A DNA stretch of 64,000 nt. It comes from Tatumella ptyseos (GTDB lineage Bacteria > Pseudomonadota > Gammaproteobacteria > Enterobacterales > Enterobacteriaceae). Each line of letters opens with the position of its first letter. Position 1 is the stretch's first letter. Below the pieces are notes generated by a model. That model was not told the origin of the DNA, did no database searches, and saw nothing but the letters and a program-made list of their open reading frames with translations. Below are positions 44,881 to 55,492 of the stretch, piece by piece. The DNA lies in the NCBI RefSeq assembly GCF_030552895.1, contig NZ_CP130649.1:806001-870000 (forward strand), in the 5' to 3' direction. A program made the position numbers and the translations under genes.

Positions 44881-45312
44881 AAAATTTTCAACGACCTCTT
44901 TCTAGAATAATTGAAATTTATTTTTTAATTTAATTTTTTCTATCAATTTAAAATTGTCACACTGATATAGCAGATGATTGAAAATTAAATTTTTATTTAA
45001 CCACAATGAATATATTAGATGGTAGTGATTATATTGGGGGCAAAGGAAGTATTTTGGATTAAGTAGGGGGTATTGAATAAATTAAAAAGGGTGGGGGAGA
45101 AGGCAACCATAAAAAACCCATTAGGTAAAATTATAGCCATAAATTCTAGTCAATAAAATCGTCCAGTAAAAGCCTCTTTCCCTAGCACAAAATCATAGAA
45201 ATTCTAGTTTTTATAAGGGATATTTTTTTGTTTTTTTTCTTAGCACTATTAAATTCTGTACTACACTTTTTGAGTGTTCAAAATAATCCCTTAAATTAAT
45301 GAGGACTCTCAA
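44881..45312. other. AT-rich gene-free stretch after the toxin/immunity remnants
   Basis: I see no intact gene here. A short degenerate frame near 45006-45110 (NILDGSDYIGGKGSILD, then stops, then KKGGGEGNHKKP) may be one more toxin fragment, but I cannot place it. The last 80 bases must hold the promoter of the DUF2171 gene. Confidence 0.4.
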
Positions 45313-45549
45313 ATGGTAACTAAAGCTCAAATCCTAGATCATGCAGAAGTAGTTGATAAGAATGGCGACTTTGTGGGCGTTGTCGACCATTTTGAAAGTG
45401 AAGATCAAATTAAATTAGTTAAAAAAGCACCTAACGCAGACGGCAGCCACCACTTAATTCCCCTCGCGTGGGTAACCAGCGTGGACGATAACAAGGTTAT
45501 CTTGTCTAAGACGCTACAAGAAGTTGAACAAGAGTGGAAGGCAGTATAA
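45313..45549 (+). CDS. DUF2171 domain protein (PRC-barrel-like)
   Basis: This small 78-residue acidic protein reads KAQILDHAEVVDKNGDFVGV at the start, then VDHFESEDQIKLVKK and HLIPLAWVTSVDDNKVILSK. This is the DUF2171 pattern, similar to a PRC-barrel strand set. Its function is unknown; such proteins are often stress-induced. There is no signal peptide. ATGAGGAC is upstream of the ATG. It stands alone, convergent with the GH15 gene. Confidence 0.75.
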   Translation: MVTKAQILDHAEVVDKNGDFVGVVDHFESEDQIKLVKKAPNADGSHHLIPLAWVTSVDDNKVILSKTLQEVEQEWKAV

Positions 45550-45556
45550 AGACTCT

Positions 45557-45580
45557 TGCTACCCGCCTTGGCGGGTAGCA
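45557..45580. terminator. Hairpin between the convergent DUF2171 and GH15 genes
   Basis: TGCTACCCGCC and GGCGGGTAGCA form an 11-bp perfect stem with a 2-base centre. No long T tract follows on either strand, but the position suits a bidirectional terminator. Confidence 0.6.
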
Positions 45581-45586
45581 CCCTCT

Positions 45587-47413
45587 CTAACAGCCAGACA
45601 GCGGCTGATTACCTAGCGCTTGCGCCGCACAAATTAAAGCTAAATGACTTAATCCCTGTGGCAGATTTCCTCGCCATTCTCCGGTACGAATATCAAACAT
45701 TTCATTGAAGGTCTCGACATTCCCTCTGTCACACAAAGTCTCAAGAATCGTTTCCATGTTTTGCTCGGCCAGTGCGTTTTCATCAAGCGCAGCCAGCGCC
45801 TCGACCATCCAAAATGAGCAGGCAACAAAAGTGCTCTCTTCTTTCTCAACATGACTGTAACGATAAAGATGTGGGCCGCCGTGCCCGAGCTCATCTATCA
45901 TTGCACGATAGGTCGCAAGCATCCGTGATTTATTGATCCGGTCACCATAGCGATAGACCAAAGTTAAGGCTGCATCCAATTCATCGTTATCACCAGCATA
46001 AAACCGATAAGCTTGACGTGTTTCGGACCAGCAATGCTGTTCGACCCATTGTGCGATACTGTCGCGTTCAGTTGCCCAACGCTCGCGCCATGTCGCTTCA
46101 AGATGCCCCGCATCGGCAAGCTCTACTGCTACGTCCAAGGCTAACCAGCAGGCCATCTTAGAGTGTGTATAATGCTGCAATGTTGGCAATTCCCACATAC
46201 CAGAATCTTTCAATCGCCAGCGATCGGCACATTGATTCGCTAAGCGACTCAATAACCGCGACGTTTCTAAATCAAGAATATGACCCGACTGGACAAATAA
46301 TTGCCCGACGGCCAGCATATCTCCGTACATACTCAATTGACGCTGGTCACGAGCGTTATTCCCTTTGCGTACGGGTTGCGAATCCTTATAGCCTTGTAAT
46401 GCTAAGTAGGTTTCAGCAGGAACCTCCCCTCCCTCTAAGGTATAGCAGGTGAGTAGTTCTTCGCCGTGACGCATAATCGTTTTCGAGAGCCACGAATAAG
46501 CAGCTTGGCAATCTTCTAACGCGCCTAAATAGACGAAAGATTTTATGATCAGGCAGGCATCACGGATCCAAGCATAGCGATAGTCATAGTTTTTCTCCCC
46601 GCCGATCCCTTCAGGTAGCGATGTGGTGGCAGCAGCAGCAAGGGCACCCGTTGGTGAAAACCAGAGAAATTTCAATGCGAGCGCGGAGCGGATAACATGT
46701 TGTGGGTAGCTTCCTTGATAATTCAAATTTTCTACCCAATTTTGCCAAGCTAGATGACTGGTCTCGATACGCTTATCAATCGCGTCGATGGTCGGAACAG
46801 CCAATGGCTCAGCTTGAGAGACGAGTAGGGCGCAGAGCGATGAGCTAGCAGGCTGGGTGGTGAATTGAGCGAGGACGCTATTGCCTTCACAGGTCACCAT
46901 CTGGAAATCATCACTGCAACGTAGCATCACCATCAAGTCACCGATATGGAAAACATTACCTTGCGCGGTTGTATCGAGCCAAGGTGAGCGAGTTTCGACT
47001 TGGGTCCCAAACCGGATACTAAGTTGAAACTCAACGTTACCCTCTTTCCCCTCGATTCTTCTGGCTAATTCATTCCAAGGAAGGGGACCAGCGAGATTAC
47101 TATTAATGGATTCAGTCACTAATGCCCGACCCGATGCAGTGATGAACTCCGTTTCCAAGATATTACTGTCTTCGCGATAATGTCGTTGAACGCGATACTC
47201 CTCAGTGGGAGTCAAACTGAAATAGCCACCAATATCGTTATCCAATATGCGGTCAAATAATGCAGGTGAGTCCATGTGAGGGACGCACCACCAGTCGATA
47301 CCGCCATCCGGTGCAATCAATGCGACGGAACGGCCTTCGCCAATGGCGGCGTAGTCGCCAAGCCCGATAGTACCTTGCTGACGTACGGGGGAGTGATATT
47401 GACTATTCTTCAA
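45587..47413 (-). CDS. Glycoside hydrolase family 15 protein (glucoamylase/trehalase-like)
   Basis: The protein has about 608 residues from the TTG at 47413, chosen because AAGGAG lies 6 bases before it; a GTG 24 codons upstream has no site. It has an N-terminal beta domain (GLGDYAAIGEGRSVALIAPD, then GGIDWWCVPHMDSPALFDRI) and a C-terminal alpha/alpha barrel of family GH15 with YDYRYAWIRDACLIIKSFVY and the FVACSFWMVEALAALD segment. Bacterial relatives hydrolyse trehalose, glucosylglycerol-type or malto-oligosaccharide substrates. There is no signal peptide, so it is cytoplasmic. The substrate is not evident from sequence. Confidence 0.87.
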   Translation of the reverse strand: MKNSQYHSPVRQQGTIGLGDYAAIGEGRSVALIAPDGGIDWWCVPHMDSPALFDRILDNDIGGYFSLTPTEEYRVQRHYREDSNILETEFITASGRALVTESINSNLAGPLPWNELARRIEGKEGNVEFQLSIRFGTQVETRSPWLDTTAQGNVFHIGDLMVMLRCSDDFQMVTCEGNSVLAQFTTQPASSSLCALLVSQAEPLAVPTIDAIDKRIETSHLAWQNWVENLNYQGSYPQHVIRSALALKFLWFSPTGALAAAATTSLPEGIGGEKNYDYRYAWIRDACLIIKSFVYLGALEDCQAAYSWLSKTIMRHGEELLTCYTLEGGEVPAETYLALQGYKDSQPVRKGNNARDQRQLSMYGDMLAVGQLFVQSGHILDLETSRLLSRLANQCADRWRLKDSGMWELPTLQHYTHSKMACWLALDVAVELADAGHLEATWRERWATERDSIAQWVEQHCWSETRQAYRFYAGDNDELDAALTLVYRYGDRINKSRMLATYRAMIDELGHGGPHLYRYSHVEKEESTFVACSFWMVEALAALDENALAEQNMETILETLCDRGNVETFNEMFDIRTGEWRGNLPQGLSHLALICAAQALGNQPLSGC

Positions 47414-47527
47414 GAGTTTCTCCTTGTGACGCGCGAACGAACTAAGTGAAATCTGATTTTTCGTTAAGTAAGTTAAGCATGGCACAGAAAGTGGGTTTGT
47501 CTTGAAAACAGCTTGGGATTTCGAAAT

Positions 47528-47559
47528 AAATAAAAAACGCGACAGTATCGTCGCGTTTT
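47528..47559 (-). terminator. Terminator of the ypjD-corB unit
   Basis: On the minus strand AAAACGCGAC pairs with GTCGCGTTTT across a 6-base loop, followed by more T residues. It lies just after the corB stop. Confidence 0.85.
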
Positions 47560-47569
47560 AAGGAGAGGA

Positions 47570-48847
47570 TTAACTTTGTTTAAGTGGCTTATTCGGGACG
47601 ACTCGAACTTGCTTAACCATATTATCCTGTACATCGAGGATATCGATAGCAAAGGTTCCCAGTTTCACTTTAGTATTGGTCTCTGGGATCTCTTCGAGGA
47701 ACTCAAGTAACATACCATTAATCGTACGTGCACCATCCTCTGGTAGCTCCCAATTGAAGGCTTTATTGATTTCGCGGACATTAGCGCTGCCGTCAATTAA
47801 CACTGAGCCATCATTTTGTGGCATCACTTCTTCAGCTAAAGAAGGGGACATCGAGGTGGTAAAATCACCCACAATTTCTTCTAATATATCTTCGATAGTC
47901 ACCAAGCCCTTAATATCACCGTATTCATCGATAACTAGGCCCGTTTTTTTCTTATTGCGTTGGAATTTCACTAACTGTTGGTTTAGCGCGGTGCCCTCAG
48001 GAATGAAATAAATCTCATCTGCTGCTCGTAATAAGTTCTCTTTAGTAAACTCACGCTTATCGTTCATGGTACGCCAAGCTTCGCGTACACGCAGCATACC
48101 GACGCAATCTTCAAGCGTGTCACGATAGAGCACCAAACGCCCATGAGGTGAGTGAGTGAGCTGACGACTCAACGTTTTCCAATCGTCGTTAACGTTAATG
48201 CCGACGATTTCATTACGGGGAATCATAATATCGTCAACAGTGACTTTTTCTAGGTCTAACACGGAAAGCAACATATCTTGATTACGGCGTGACATGAGAT
48301 TACGTGACTCGTAAACAATGGTTCTCAGCTCTTCTTTGCTGAGTGCTGAACTCATTGACGTCTCGGTTTTAATGCCGACTAAACGCATAAGAAAGCGGGT
48401 AATTGTATTCAACAACCAGACGATAGGCAGCATGATGGTCTGAATAGGACCGAGTAACAGGCTACTAGGGTAAGCAACTTTTTCAGGATATAAGGCAGCA
48501 ATTGTCTTAGGTAAGACTTCTGCAAAAATCAAAACCACGAAGGTTAATACGCCAGTGGCGATGGCAACACCGGCATTACCATACAGACGCATTCCGACAA
48601 TGGTTGCCAGCGATGAAGCGAGAATATTGACTAAGTTGTTACCGATAAGTACCAAGCTAATCAACAAATCAGGACGCTTTAGTAGTTTCTCAACACGTTT
48701 AGCGGCTCGGTTTCCCTGCTTAGCATGATGACGCAATTTATAGCGGTTAAGCGTCATCATGCCGGTTTCAGAACCGGCGAACCAAGCAGAAACTAAAACC
48801 ATAACAACTAAAATAATAATCAACGACGTGGTCGAGACAGAGTCCAC
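47570..48847 (-). CDS. corB: CNNM/CorC-type membrane protein CorB (YfjD)
   Basis: This 425-residue protein has an N-terminal DUF21/CNNM membrane domain (about 5-190, with ILVVMVLVSAWFAGSETGMM and LVLIGNNLVNILASSLATIV), a pair of CBS domains (about 205-330, MIPRNEIVGINVNDDW and FIPEGTALNQQLVKFQRNKK) and a CorC/HlyC domain ending KVKLGTFAIDILDVQDNMVK. Members are linked to Mg2+/Co2+ efflux or resistance. The start is GTG at 48847 with AAGGA upstream. It sits 11 bases after ypjD, the usual arrangement. Confidence 0.92.
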   Translation of the reverse strand: MDSVSTTSLIIILVVMVLVSAWFAGSETGMMTLNRYKLRHHAKQGNRAAKRVEKLLKRPDLLISLVLIGNNLVNILASSLATIVGMRLYGNAGVAIATGVLTFVVLIFAEVLPKTIAALYPEKVAYPSSLLLGPIQTIMLPIVWLLNTITRFLMRLVGIKTETSMSSALSKEELRTIVYESRNLMSRRNQDMLLSVLDLEKVTVDDIMIPRNEIVGINVNDDWKTLSRQLTHSPHGRLVLYRDTLEDCVGMLRVREAWRTMNDKREFTKENLLRAADEIYFIPEGTALNQQLVKFQRNKKKTGLVIDEYGDIKGLVTIEDILEEIVGDFTTSMSPSLAEEVMPQNDGSVLIDGSANVREINKAFNWELPEDGARTINGMLLEFLEEIPETNTKVKLGTFAIDILDVQDNMVKQVRVVPNKPLKQS

Positions 48848-48858
48848 TGAAACAATCC

Positions 48859-49650
48859 TTAATGAGTGAGTAATTGCTGGAGTACGCGGCTACCGAAATA
48901 GGCCATCGTGAGCAGAAGAGCACCACTACAGTTAAACCAGACGACGCGGCGTCCTCGCCAACCTTTTTGGTAATGCCCCCAAAGTAAAATGAGATAAACA
49001 AACCAGGCTAAGAAAGAAAGGATAGCTTTATCCATGTTCTCAGCACTAAAGAAATTCTGTAAGTAAAAAATACCACTGGCTAACACTAACGTCAGTAAGA
49101 CAAATCCGACGGCTGTGATATGAAACATTTTACGTTCCAATACCATTAATGGCGGCATTTCATGATTAAAAGAGAGCTTCTTATTCTTAAGCTGGTAATC
49201 AATCCATACCAGTTGCAAGGCATACAACGCCGCGATGATCAGCGTTGCGTAGGCAAATAACGCTAAACCGATATGGACTAAGATGCCTGGCGTCGCTTCA
49301 AGATGCGTTAAGAAAGCATTCGGGACGAACGTAGCAAAAGCAAGGTTGATGAGGGCGAAAGTGTAGACAAAAGGGAGTAATAGCCAGCCGCGGTTACGTG
49401 AAGCAACGATGGTCATTACCGCACAGATAATCAGGCTTATCACTGAACCAATATTCAGTAGGCTAAAATTCTGACTACTTTCGAGATTAAAGATCCGTTG
49501 CTCAATCGCGACGCCATGACAAATAAGCGCCACAATCGCAGAAAACATAGCCATCATCCGCCAGCCATTACTGCGAGTCAGCAGGCTAGGTATGATTAGC
49601 GCAAGACTTAGGGAATAGGCGAGTAACGCCACTATCGCAAACAAAGACAT
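48859..49650 (-). CDS. ypjD: Inner-membrane protein YpjD (CcsA/cytochrome-c-assembly family)
   Basis: This 263-residue polytopic protein has about eight membrane segments and belongs to the family of CcsA/CcmC haem-handling proteins. The loop HIGLALFAYATLIIAALYAL and the FNHEMPPLMVLERKMFHITA region are conserved in YpjD. Its exact function is not settled. It is divergent from ffh and upstream of corB, as in E. coli. Confidence 0.92.
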   Translation of the reverse strand: MSLFAIVALLAYSLSLALIIPSLLTRSNGWRMMAMFSAIVALICHGVAIEQRIFNLESSQNFSLLNIGSVISLIICAVMTIVASRNRGWLLLPFVYTFALINLAFATFVPNAFLTHLEATPGILVHIGLALFAYATLIIAALYALQLVWIDYQLKNKKLSFNHEMPPLMVLERKMFHITAVGFVLLTLVLASGIFYLQNFFSAENMDKAILSFLAWFVYLILLWGHYQKGWRGRRVVWFNCSGALLLTMAYFGSRVLQQLLTH

Positions 49651-49818
49651 AGATGATGGATTCGTTTAAATATTGCCAGTAAACGTCCAGTATAACGTTA
49701 CCTGCTGCCTGCGCCAAACGATCTCAGTACAATTGCAGAGATCTCTGTAACTTCATGCTATGATACGCACAATATGTCTCACAGGCGGCTTCGCCAGCCT
49801 ATATCTGAGTAGTGGATA

Positions 49819-51180
49819 ATGTTTGATAACTTAACAGATCGATTGTCGCAAACATTGCGCAATATCAGCGGTCGCGGCAGGCTGACCGAAGAAAATATTA
49901 AAGAAACTCTGCGTGAAGTCCGTATGGCATTGCTTGAGGCGGATGTGGCGCTTCCCGTTGTGCGCGAGTTTATTGCCCGGGTAAAAGAGAGTGCAGTCGG
50001 GCATGATGTGAACAAAAGCCTTACCCCGGGACAAGAGTTCATCAAAATTGTACGTGATGAATTGGTCGCGGCGATGGGCGCGGAAAATAACGCCTTAAAC
50101 CTTGCGGCACAGCCTCCCGCGGTAATCTTAATGGCTGGCCTACAAGGTGCGGGTAAAACTACCAGTGTCGGTAAACTTGGTAAGTTCCTGCGCGAAAAGC
50201 AGAAGAAAAAGGTTTTAGTCGTCTCTGCCGACGTATACCGCCCGGCAGCAATTCGCCAGCTTGAAACCTTAGCTGAGCAAGTGAATATCGATTTCTTCCC
50301 TTCTGATGTCAGTCAGAAGCCTGTAGATATCGTGAACCAAGCACTGAAAGAAGCAAAATTAAAATTTTATGATGTATTAATCGTCGATACCGCAGGGCGT
50401 TTACACGTCGACGAAGCGATGATGGACGAAATTAAAGAGGTTCACGCAGCGCTGAACCCAGTGGAAACACTGTTTGTCGTCGATGCCATGACGGGACAAG
50501 ATGCGGCGAACACGGCAAAAGCCTTTAACGAAGCGTTGCCGCTAACTGGCGTGGTGTTAACCAAGGTTGATGGTGATGCGCGCGGTGGTGCTGCACTGTC
50601 AATTCGTCATATCACGGGTAAACCGATTAAATTCATGGGTGTCGGTGAGAAGACCGAAGCCCTAGACCCGTTCTATCCAGATCGTATTGCCTCGCGGATT
50701 TTAGGCATGGGCGACATGCTTTCTCTTATCGAAGATATTGAAAGCAAAGTTGACCAAAAAGAAGCCGAAAAACTGGCGAAGAAGCTTAAGAGTGGCGATG
50801 GTTTCGATTTAGATGACTTCCTGCAGCAATTAAAACAGATGCGTAACATGGGTGGACTGACTAGCCTGATGGGCAAATTGCCAGGCATGGGCCAGCTGCC
50901 AGATAACATGAAATCGCAAATGGACGATAAGGTGTTGGTCCGTATGGAAGCCATCATCAACTCCATGACGCGCCAAGAACGTGCTAAGCCTGAGATTATC
51001 AAGGGATCACGTAAACGCCGTATTGCGACAGGCTGTGGCTTACAAGTTCAGGATGTGAATCGTCTACTTAAGCAATTCGACGATATGCAGCGCATGATGA
51101 AGAAAATGAAGAAGGGTGGTATGGCCAAGATGATGCGTGGCATGAAAGGCATGATGCCACCTGGATTCCCTGGGCGCTAA
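49819..51180 (+). CDS. ffh: Signal recognition particle protein Ffh
   Basis: This 453-residue SRP GTPase has an N domain (1-85), a G domain with GLQGAGKTTSVGKLGKF, VVSADVYRPAAIRQLE, DTAGRLHVDE and TKVDGDARGGAA, and a methionine-rich M domain (about 300-453) with GSRKRRIATGCGLQVQDVNR and MMKKMKKGGMAKMMRGMKGM. It binds 4.5S RNA and targets inner-membrane proteins to FtsY/SecYEG. It is divergent from ypjD and upstream of the rpsP operon. Confidence 0.99.
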   Translation: MFDNLTDRLSQTLRNISGRGRLTEENIKETLREVRMALLEADVALPVVREFIARVKESAVGHDVNKSLTPGQEFIKIVRDELVAAMGAENNALNLAAQPPAVILMAGLQGAGKTTSVGKLGKFLREKQKKKVLVVSADVYRPAAIRQLETLAEQVNIDFFPSDVSQKPVDIVNQALKEAKLKFYDVLIVDTAGRLHVDEAMMDEIKEVHAALNPVETLFVVDAMTGQDAANTAKAFNEALPLTGVVLTKVDGDARGGAALSIRHITGKPIKFMGVGEKTEALDPFYPDRIASRILGMGDMLSLIEDIESKVDQKEAEKLAKKLKSGDGFDLDDFLQQLKQMRNMGGLTSLMGKLPGMGQLPDNMKSQMDDKVLVRMEAIINSMTRQERAKPEIIKGSRKRRIATGCGLQVQDVNRLLKQFDDMQRMMKKMKKGGMAKMMRGMKGMMPPGFPGR

Positions 51181-51268
51181 GCCCAAAACGAAAAGACTCG
51201 AGCGATTTTACATTATCGGTTGCTTTTTACGCCAAAATAAGTAAAATTTTCGGGCTTTTATATTGCAC

Positions 51269-51303
51269 CTGGGCCCCGTTCCTCGATGGGGCCCAGTTGT
51301 TTT
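51269..51303 (+). terminator. Terminator/attenuator-like hairpin in the rpsP leader
   Basis: CTGGGCCCC (51269-51277) and GGGGCCCAG (51288-51296) make a 9-bp GC-rich stem, followed by TTGTTTT, only 20 bases before the rpsP start. It could end ffh read-through and also attenuate the ribosomal-protein operon. Confidence 0.75.
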
Positions 51304-51322
51304 ATTAACTCAAGAGGATGTT

Positions 51323-51571
51323 ATGGTAACAATTCGTTTAGCACGTCACGGCGCAAAAAAGCGTCCGTTCTACCAAGTGGTTGTCACTGATAGCCGCAAT
51401 GCACGTAACGGTCGTTTTATCGAGCGTGTTGGTTTCTTCAACCCGGTTGCTTCTGGCCAGGCTGAAGGTCTGCGTCTTGATTTAGATCGCATTGAACACT
51501 GGGTTGGTCAGGGTGCAACTCTGTCTGATCGTGTGAATGCACTAGTCAAAGAAGCAAAAAAAGCAGCTTAA
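51323..51571 (+). CDS. rpsP: 30S ribosomal protein S16
   Basis: The protein has 82 residues from the ATG at 51323 (AGAGGATG upstream), giving the standard start [20 protein letters not shown]. The ORF can be extended upstream through the leader hairpin, but that part is not coding. It is the first gene of the rpsP-rimM-trmD-rplS operon. Confidence 0.98.
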   Translation: MVTIRLARHGAKKRPFYQVVVTDSRNARNGRFIERVGFFNPVASGQAEGLRLDLDRIEHWVGQGATLSDRVNALVKEAKKAA

Positions 51572-51589
51572 TCTGTCACGGTGGTGAGC

Positions 51590-52138
51590 ATGACCAAAAC
51601 TAACTCCGCACAGCCTCCTGCTAACCCACTTATTTTGGGGAAGTTGGGTGCGCCCTACGGGATTCGCGGTTGGCTCAAAGTGTTTTCCTCCACCGAAAAT
51701 GCTGAAAGTATTTTTGACTATCAACCTTGGTTTATTCAACACGCCGGTAAATGGCAGTTGATCGAACTGGAGAGTTGGCGTCATCACAATCAGGATCTGA
51801 TTATCAAGGTCAAAGGTATTGATGATCGTGATGCAGCAGCCCAATTGACGAATGCCGAGATATCGGTTAACGCTGCTGACTTGCCTGCGCTGGATAATGG
51901 TGATTACTACTGGAAAGACCTAATGGGTTGCAAGGTGGTTAACCTCCAAGGCTACGAGATGGGGAAAGTCATTGATTTGATGGAAACCGGATCGAACGAC
52001 GTATTAGTCGTTAAGGCAAACCTGAAAGATGCTTTTGGTGCGAAGGAGCGGTTAATTCCGTTTCTTGATGAACAGGTTATCAGAAAAGTCGATCTCGATA
52101 CTTCAACCATTGAAGTCGATTGGGATCCTGGTTTTTGA
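51590..52138 (+). CDS. rimM: Ribosome maturation factor RimM
   Basis: The protein has 182 residues from the ATG at 51590, equal to E. coli RimM. The N-terminal domain has [20 protein letters not shown] and the C-terminal PRC-barrel has [20 protein letters not shown]. It binds S19 and assists 30S head maturation. It lies 18 bases after rpsP. Confidence 0.97.
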   Translation: MTKTNSAQPPANPLILGKLGAPYGIRGWLKVFSSTENAESIFDYQPWFIQHAGKWQLIELESWRHHNQDLIIKVKGIDDRDAAAQLTNAEISVNAADLPALDNGDYYWKDLMGCKVVNLQGYEMGKVIDLMETGSNDVLVVKANLKDAFGAKERLIPFLDEQVIRKVDLDTSTIEVDWDPGF

Positions 52139-52171
52139 TCTCCGGATATCACGGTAACTGAGCAACGAAAT

Positions 52172-53322
<1,151 letters not shown>

Positions 53323-53360
53323 GGTCTCGCTAACGCGACATCGAAAAGTTAATAATGAAC

Positions 53361-53393
53361 AAGGGGTTGGCCACTGGCCAGCCCCTTTTTTTT
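53361..53393 (+). terminator. Terminator of the rpsP-rimM-trmD-rplS operon
   Basis: GGGGTTGGCC and GGCCAGCCCC form a 10-bp stem with one G-T pair and a 3-base loop, followed by eight T residues. Confidence 0.95.
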
Positions 53394-54164
53394 GGGATTA
53401 GAAATAGGAAAGACAAAATCAATAAATTCGAAATTAATAAAAGATAAGTAGTAGCGATCTTATAAACGAATACAGTAGGCAGTTGTAAGTAAATTACGCA
53501 TTATTGAGAATCTTCTTACAATATTAAAAGTAAGAAAAAAGTGAAAAATAGAAATATCGGTTACTTAGTTTTTGATAGAAATTAATAATAGTAAGATAAG
53601 TAAAAAAATTAAAATTTTTAGTGAATATTAATGAAAATTAAAAATGGCCAATTATTATAAAACAATGGCTATACTACATTGATGATAATAATATATAGCT
53701 TAAAAATGAGATTAATAATGATATTAACAATTAAATTTTAACTCAATTGATATTTTAACGCTATAAAATCCATTTAATAATAAAAACAATAGGAATGGGC
53801 ATTAATATTTATATAAGAAATAAGATTACGCAATAAGGAATTTATTATTTTATAGTGATTTAAGTTATGAATTAATTAGTAACTTAGTATTGGTTTTAAA
53901 GATAAATAATAATAGATTAGTTAATTAATTAAGCAATTAAAAATAAAGATAGAATCAATGTTTATTTGTAAAATTCTTATTTTAAAGATTACTACCTTCG
54001 TGTAAAGTCCGAAATTCTAAAAGTGGATTACAAAAAAATACCTTTATAATTGATATTATATTATTTAATACAAAGGTAACTATTATTTTTATGTCTATAA
54101 AAATCAGCACTTATATAGATGGTTAGAATGTATTGTTAATTAGATAATTTAGATAAGGAATCAT
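53394..54164. other. Very AT-rich gene-free region at the edge of the adhesion island
   Basis: About 770 bases of extreme AT content contain no gene I can support, and no obvious inverted repeat, att site or insertion sequence. It marks the switch from housekeeping DNA to the low-GC adhesion genes and should include their promoter. Its composition suits H-NS binding (inference). Confidence 0.6.
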
Positions 54165-54734
54165 ATGAATTTTAAAACTAAGGTTGTAGTACTTTCAGCA
54201 TTAATTACAGCATCTTTATTCTCAGGAAGTGCAGTAACAGCCAAGGATGGAACTATCACCTTCACTGGGCAAATATCGGATGCAACTTGTGATATTTCAG
54301 GAGGCGATGAGACCAATGCTAATCAAGGTCCAGATTTCAAGGTTACACTACCAACAGTCAGCACTACGGCACTCAAGGAAAAAGGGCAATATGCGGGCGA
54401 TACTCCTTTTTATATCAATTTATCGGGGACTAAATGCCCTGAAGGGAAATTAGCAAATGTAGTATTCGAGCGAGCACAAAGTATGAATATCGATACTGAG
54501 ACTGGTTTCTTGAAAAACCATACCATAACCGGTGCTGCTAAGAATGTTCAAGTAAGGATACTCAACAAAGATAAAAAGGCACTAGATCTAAATAAAATTA
54601 ATGCTAGTCATCAACCAGTTACAATAAATAATAATACTGGAAGATTCGAATACTGGGGGCAATATGTAGCAACAGGGCAAGCTACGGCGGGTACAGTAGA
54701 AACGAACGTAGTATACAGCATCTCTTATAATTAA
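54165..54734 (+). CDS. Major fimbrial subunit of the second (AT-rich) fimbria
   Basis: The 189-residue pilin has a signal peptide (VVLSALITASLFSGSAVTA), then DGTITFTGQISDATCDISGG with the first cysteine, LSGTKCPEGKLANVVFE with the second, and the pilus strand ending YVATGQATAGTVETNVVYSI. It resembles the major pilin at 12315-12863 in length and ending. AAGGAATCAT precedes the ATG. It is the first gene of the six-gene row. Confidence 0.9.
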   Translation: MNFKTKVVVLSALITASLFSGSAVTAKDGTITFTGQISDATCDISGGDETNANQGPDFKVTLPTVSTTALKEKGQYAGDTPFYINLSGTKCPEGKLANVVFERAQSMNIDTETGFLKNHTITGAAKNVQVRILNKDKKALDLNKINASHQPVTINNNTGRFEYWGQYVATGQATAGTVETNVVYSISYN

Positions 54735-54740
54735 TAGATA

Positions 54741-54756
54741 GAGGGGGAAACCCCTC
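54741..54756 (+). promoter_or_regulatory. GAAA-tetraloop hairpin between pilin and chaperone genes
   Basis: GAGGGG-GAAA-CCCCTC is a 6-bp GC stem closed by a GNRA tetraloop. Without a T tract it is more likely an mRNA-stability or processing element after the pilin gene than a terminator; it parallels the attenuator after the first pilin gene (12874-12909). Confidence 0.65.
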
Positions 54757-54775
54757 AAATGTAGAGGGATCTACT

Positions 54776-55492
54776 ATGAAAAGAATACTAATAGTATTAG
54801 TAATTTTGCTCGTGCCTTTTTATACAGTCGCATCAATTAGAATAATGACTACCCGAGTTATCATTAATGAGGCAGATAAAGAAAAAACATTCATAGTACG
54901 TAATATCTCAGAAAAAAATCCATCGCTTATACAAGAGTGGATATCAGAGCTTGAAGATACTGGTATGGATATTAACGAAAATGTTCCCTTTTTAATCACT
55001 CCTCCTATCGCCAAAATTAATAAAGGGAAAAGTAAAACATTACGAATAATACCCGTAGAAGAGCTTAGAGATAAATTACCTAAAGATCGAGAAAGTTCAT
55101 TTTGGATAAATGTACTTGATGTACCACCGAGTAGTGACGTTAAAAATGATAATGAGATCAACCTTGCTTTCAGAACAAGAATAAAATTGTTTTACAGGCC
55201 CTCTACACTCAAAGGCTCTACTATAGAAGCTGTCGAGGATATGAAAGTTGATGTCAAAAAAAATTTAACAGGATATACCATAAAGCTGACTAATACACAG
55301 CCATACTTCATATCATTCGCAGGATTTAACTTAGTAAATGACAACAAAACAGTAGCCAGCAAACCAGGAAAAATGTTATCCCCCTATTCAGAGCTGTATC
55401 TAAACTTTGAAAATATTACAGAAAACGATCTAAAATTCAAAATTGAATATATCACTGAGTTAGGGGCATTTGTTGAGAAGCATTATAAATGA
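54776..55492 (+). CDS. Periplasmic chaperone of the second fimbria
   Basis: This 238-residue PapD-like protein has a signal peptide (ILIVLVILLVPFYTVA), the N-domain strand TTRVIINEADKEKTFIVRN, the signature LPKDRESSFWINVLDVPPSS and RTRIKLFYRPSTLKGSTIE. It would hold subunits for the usher that follows. Its stop overlaps the usher start (ATGA). Codon use is clearly more AT-rich than that of the first chaperone, although both belong to the same family. Confidence 0.92.
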   Translation: MKRILIVLVILLVPFYTVASIRIMTTRVIINEADKEKTFIVRNISEKNPSLIQEWISELEDTGMDINENVPFLITPPIAKINKGKSKTLRIIPVEELRDKLPKDRESSFWINVLDVPPSSDVKNDNEINLAFRTRIKLFYRPSTLKGSTIEAVEDMKVDVKKNLTGYTIKLTNTQPYFISFAGFNLVNDNKTVASKPGKMLSPYSELYLNFENITENDLKFKIEYITELGAFVEKHYK

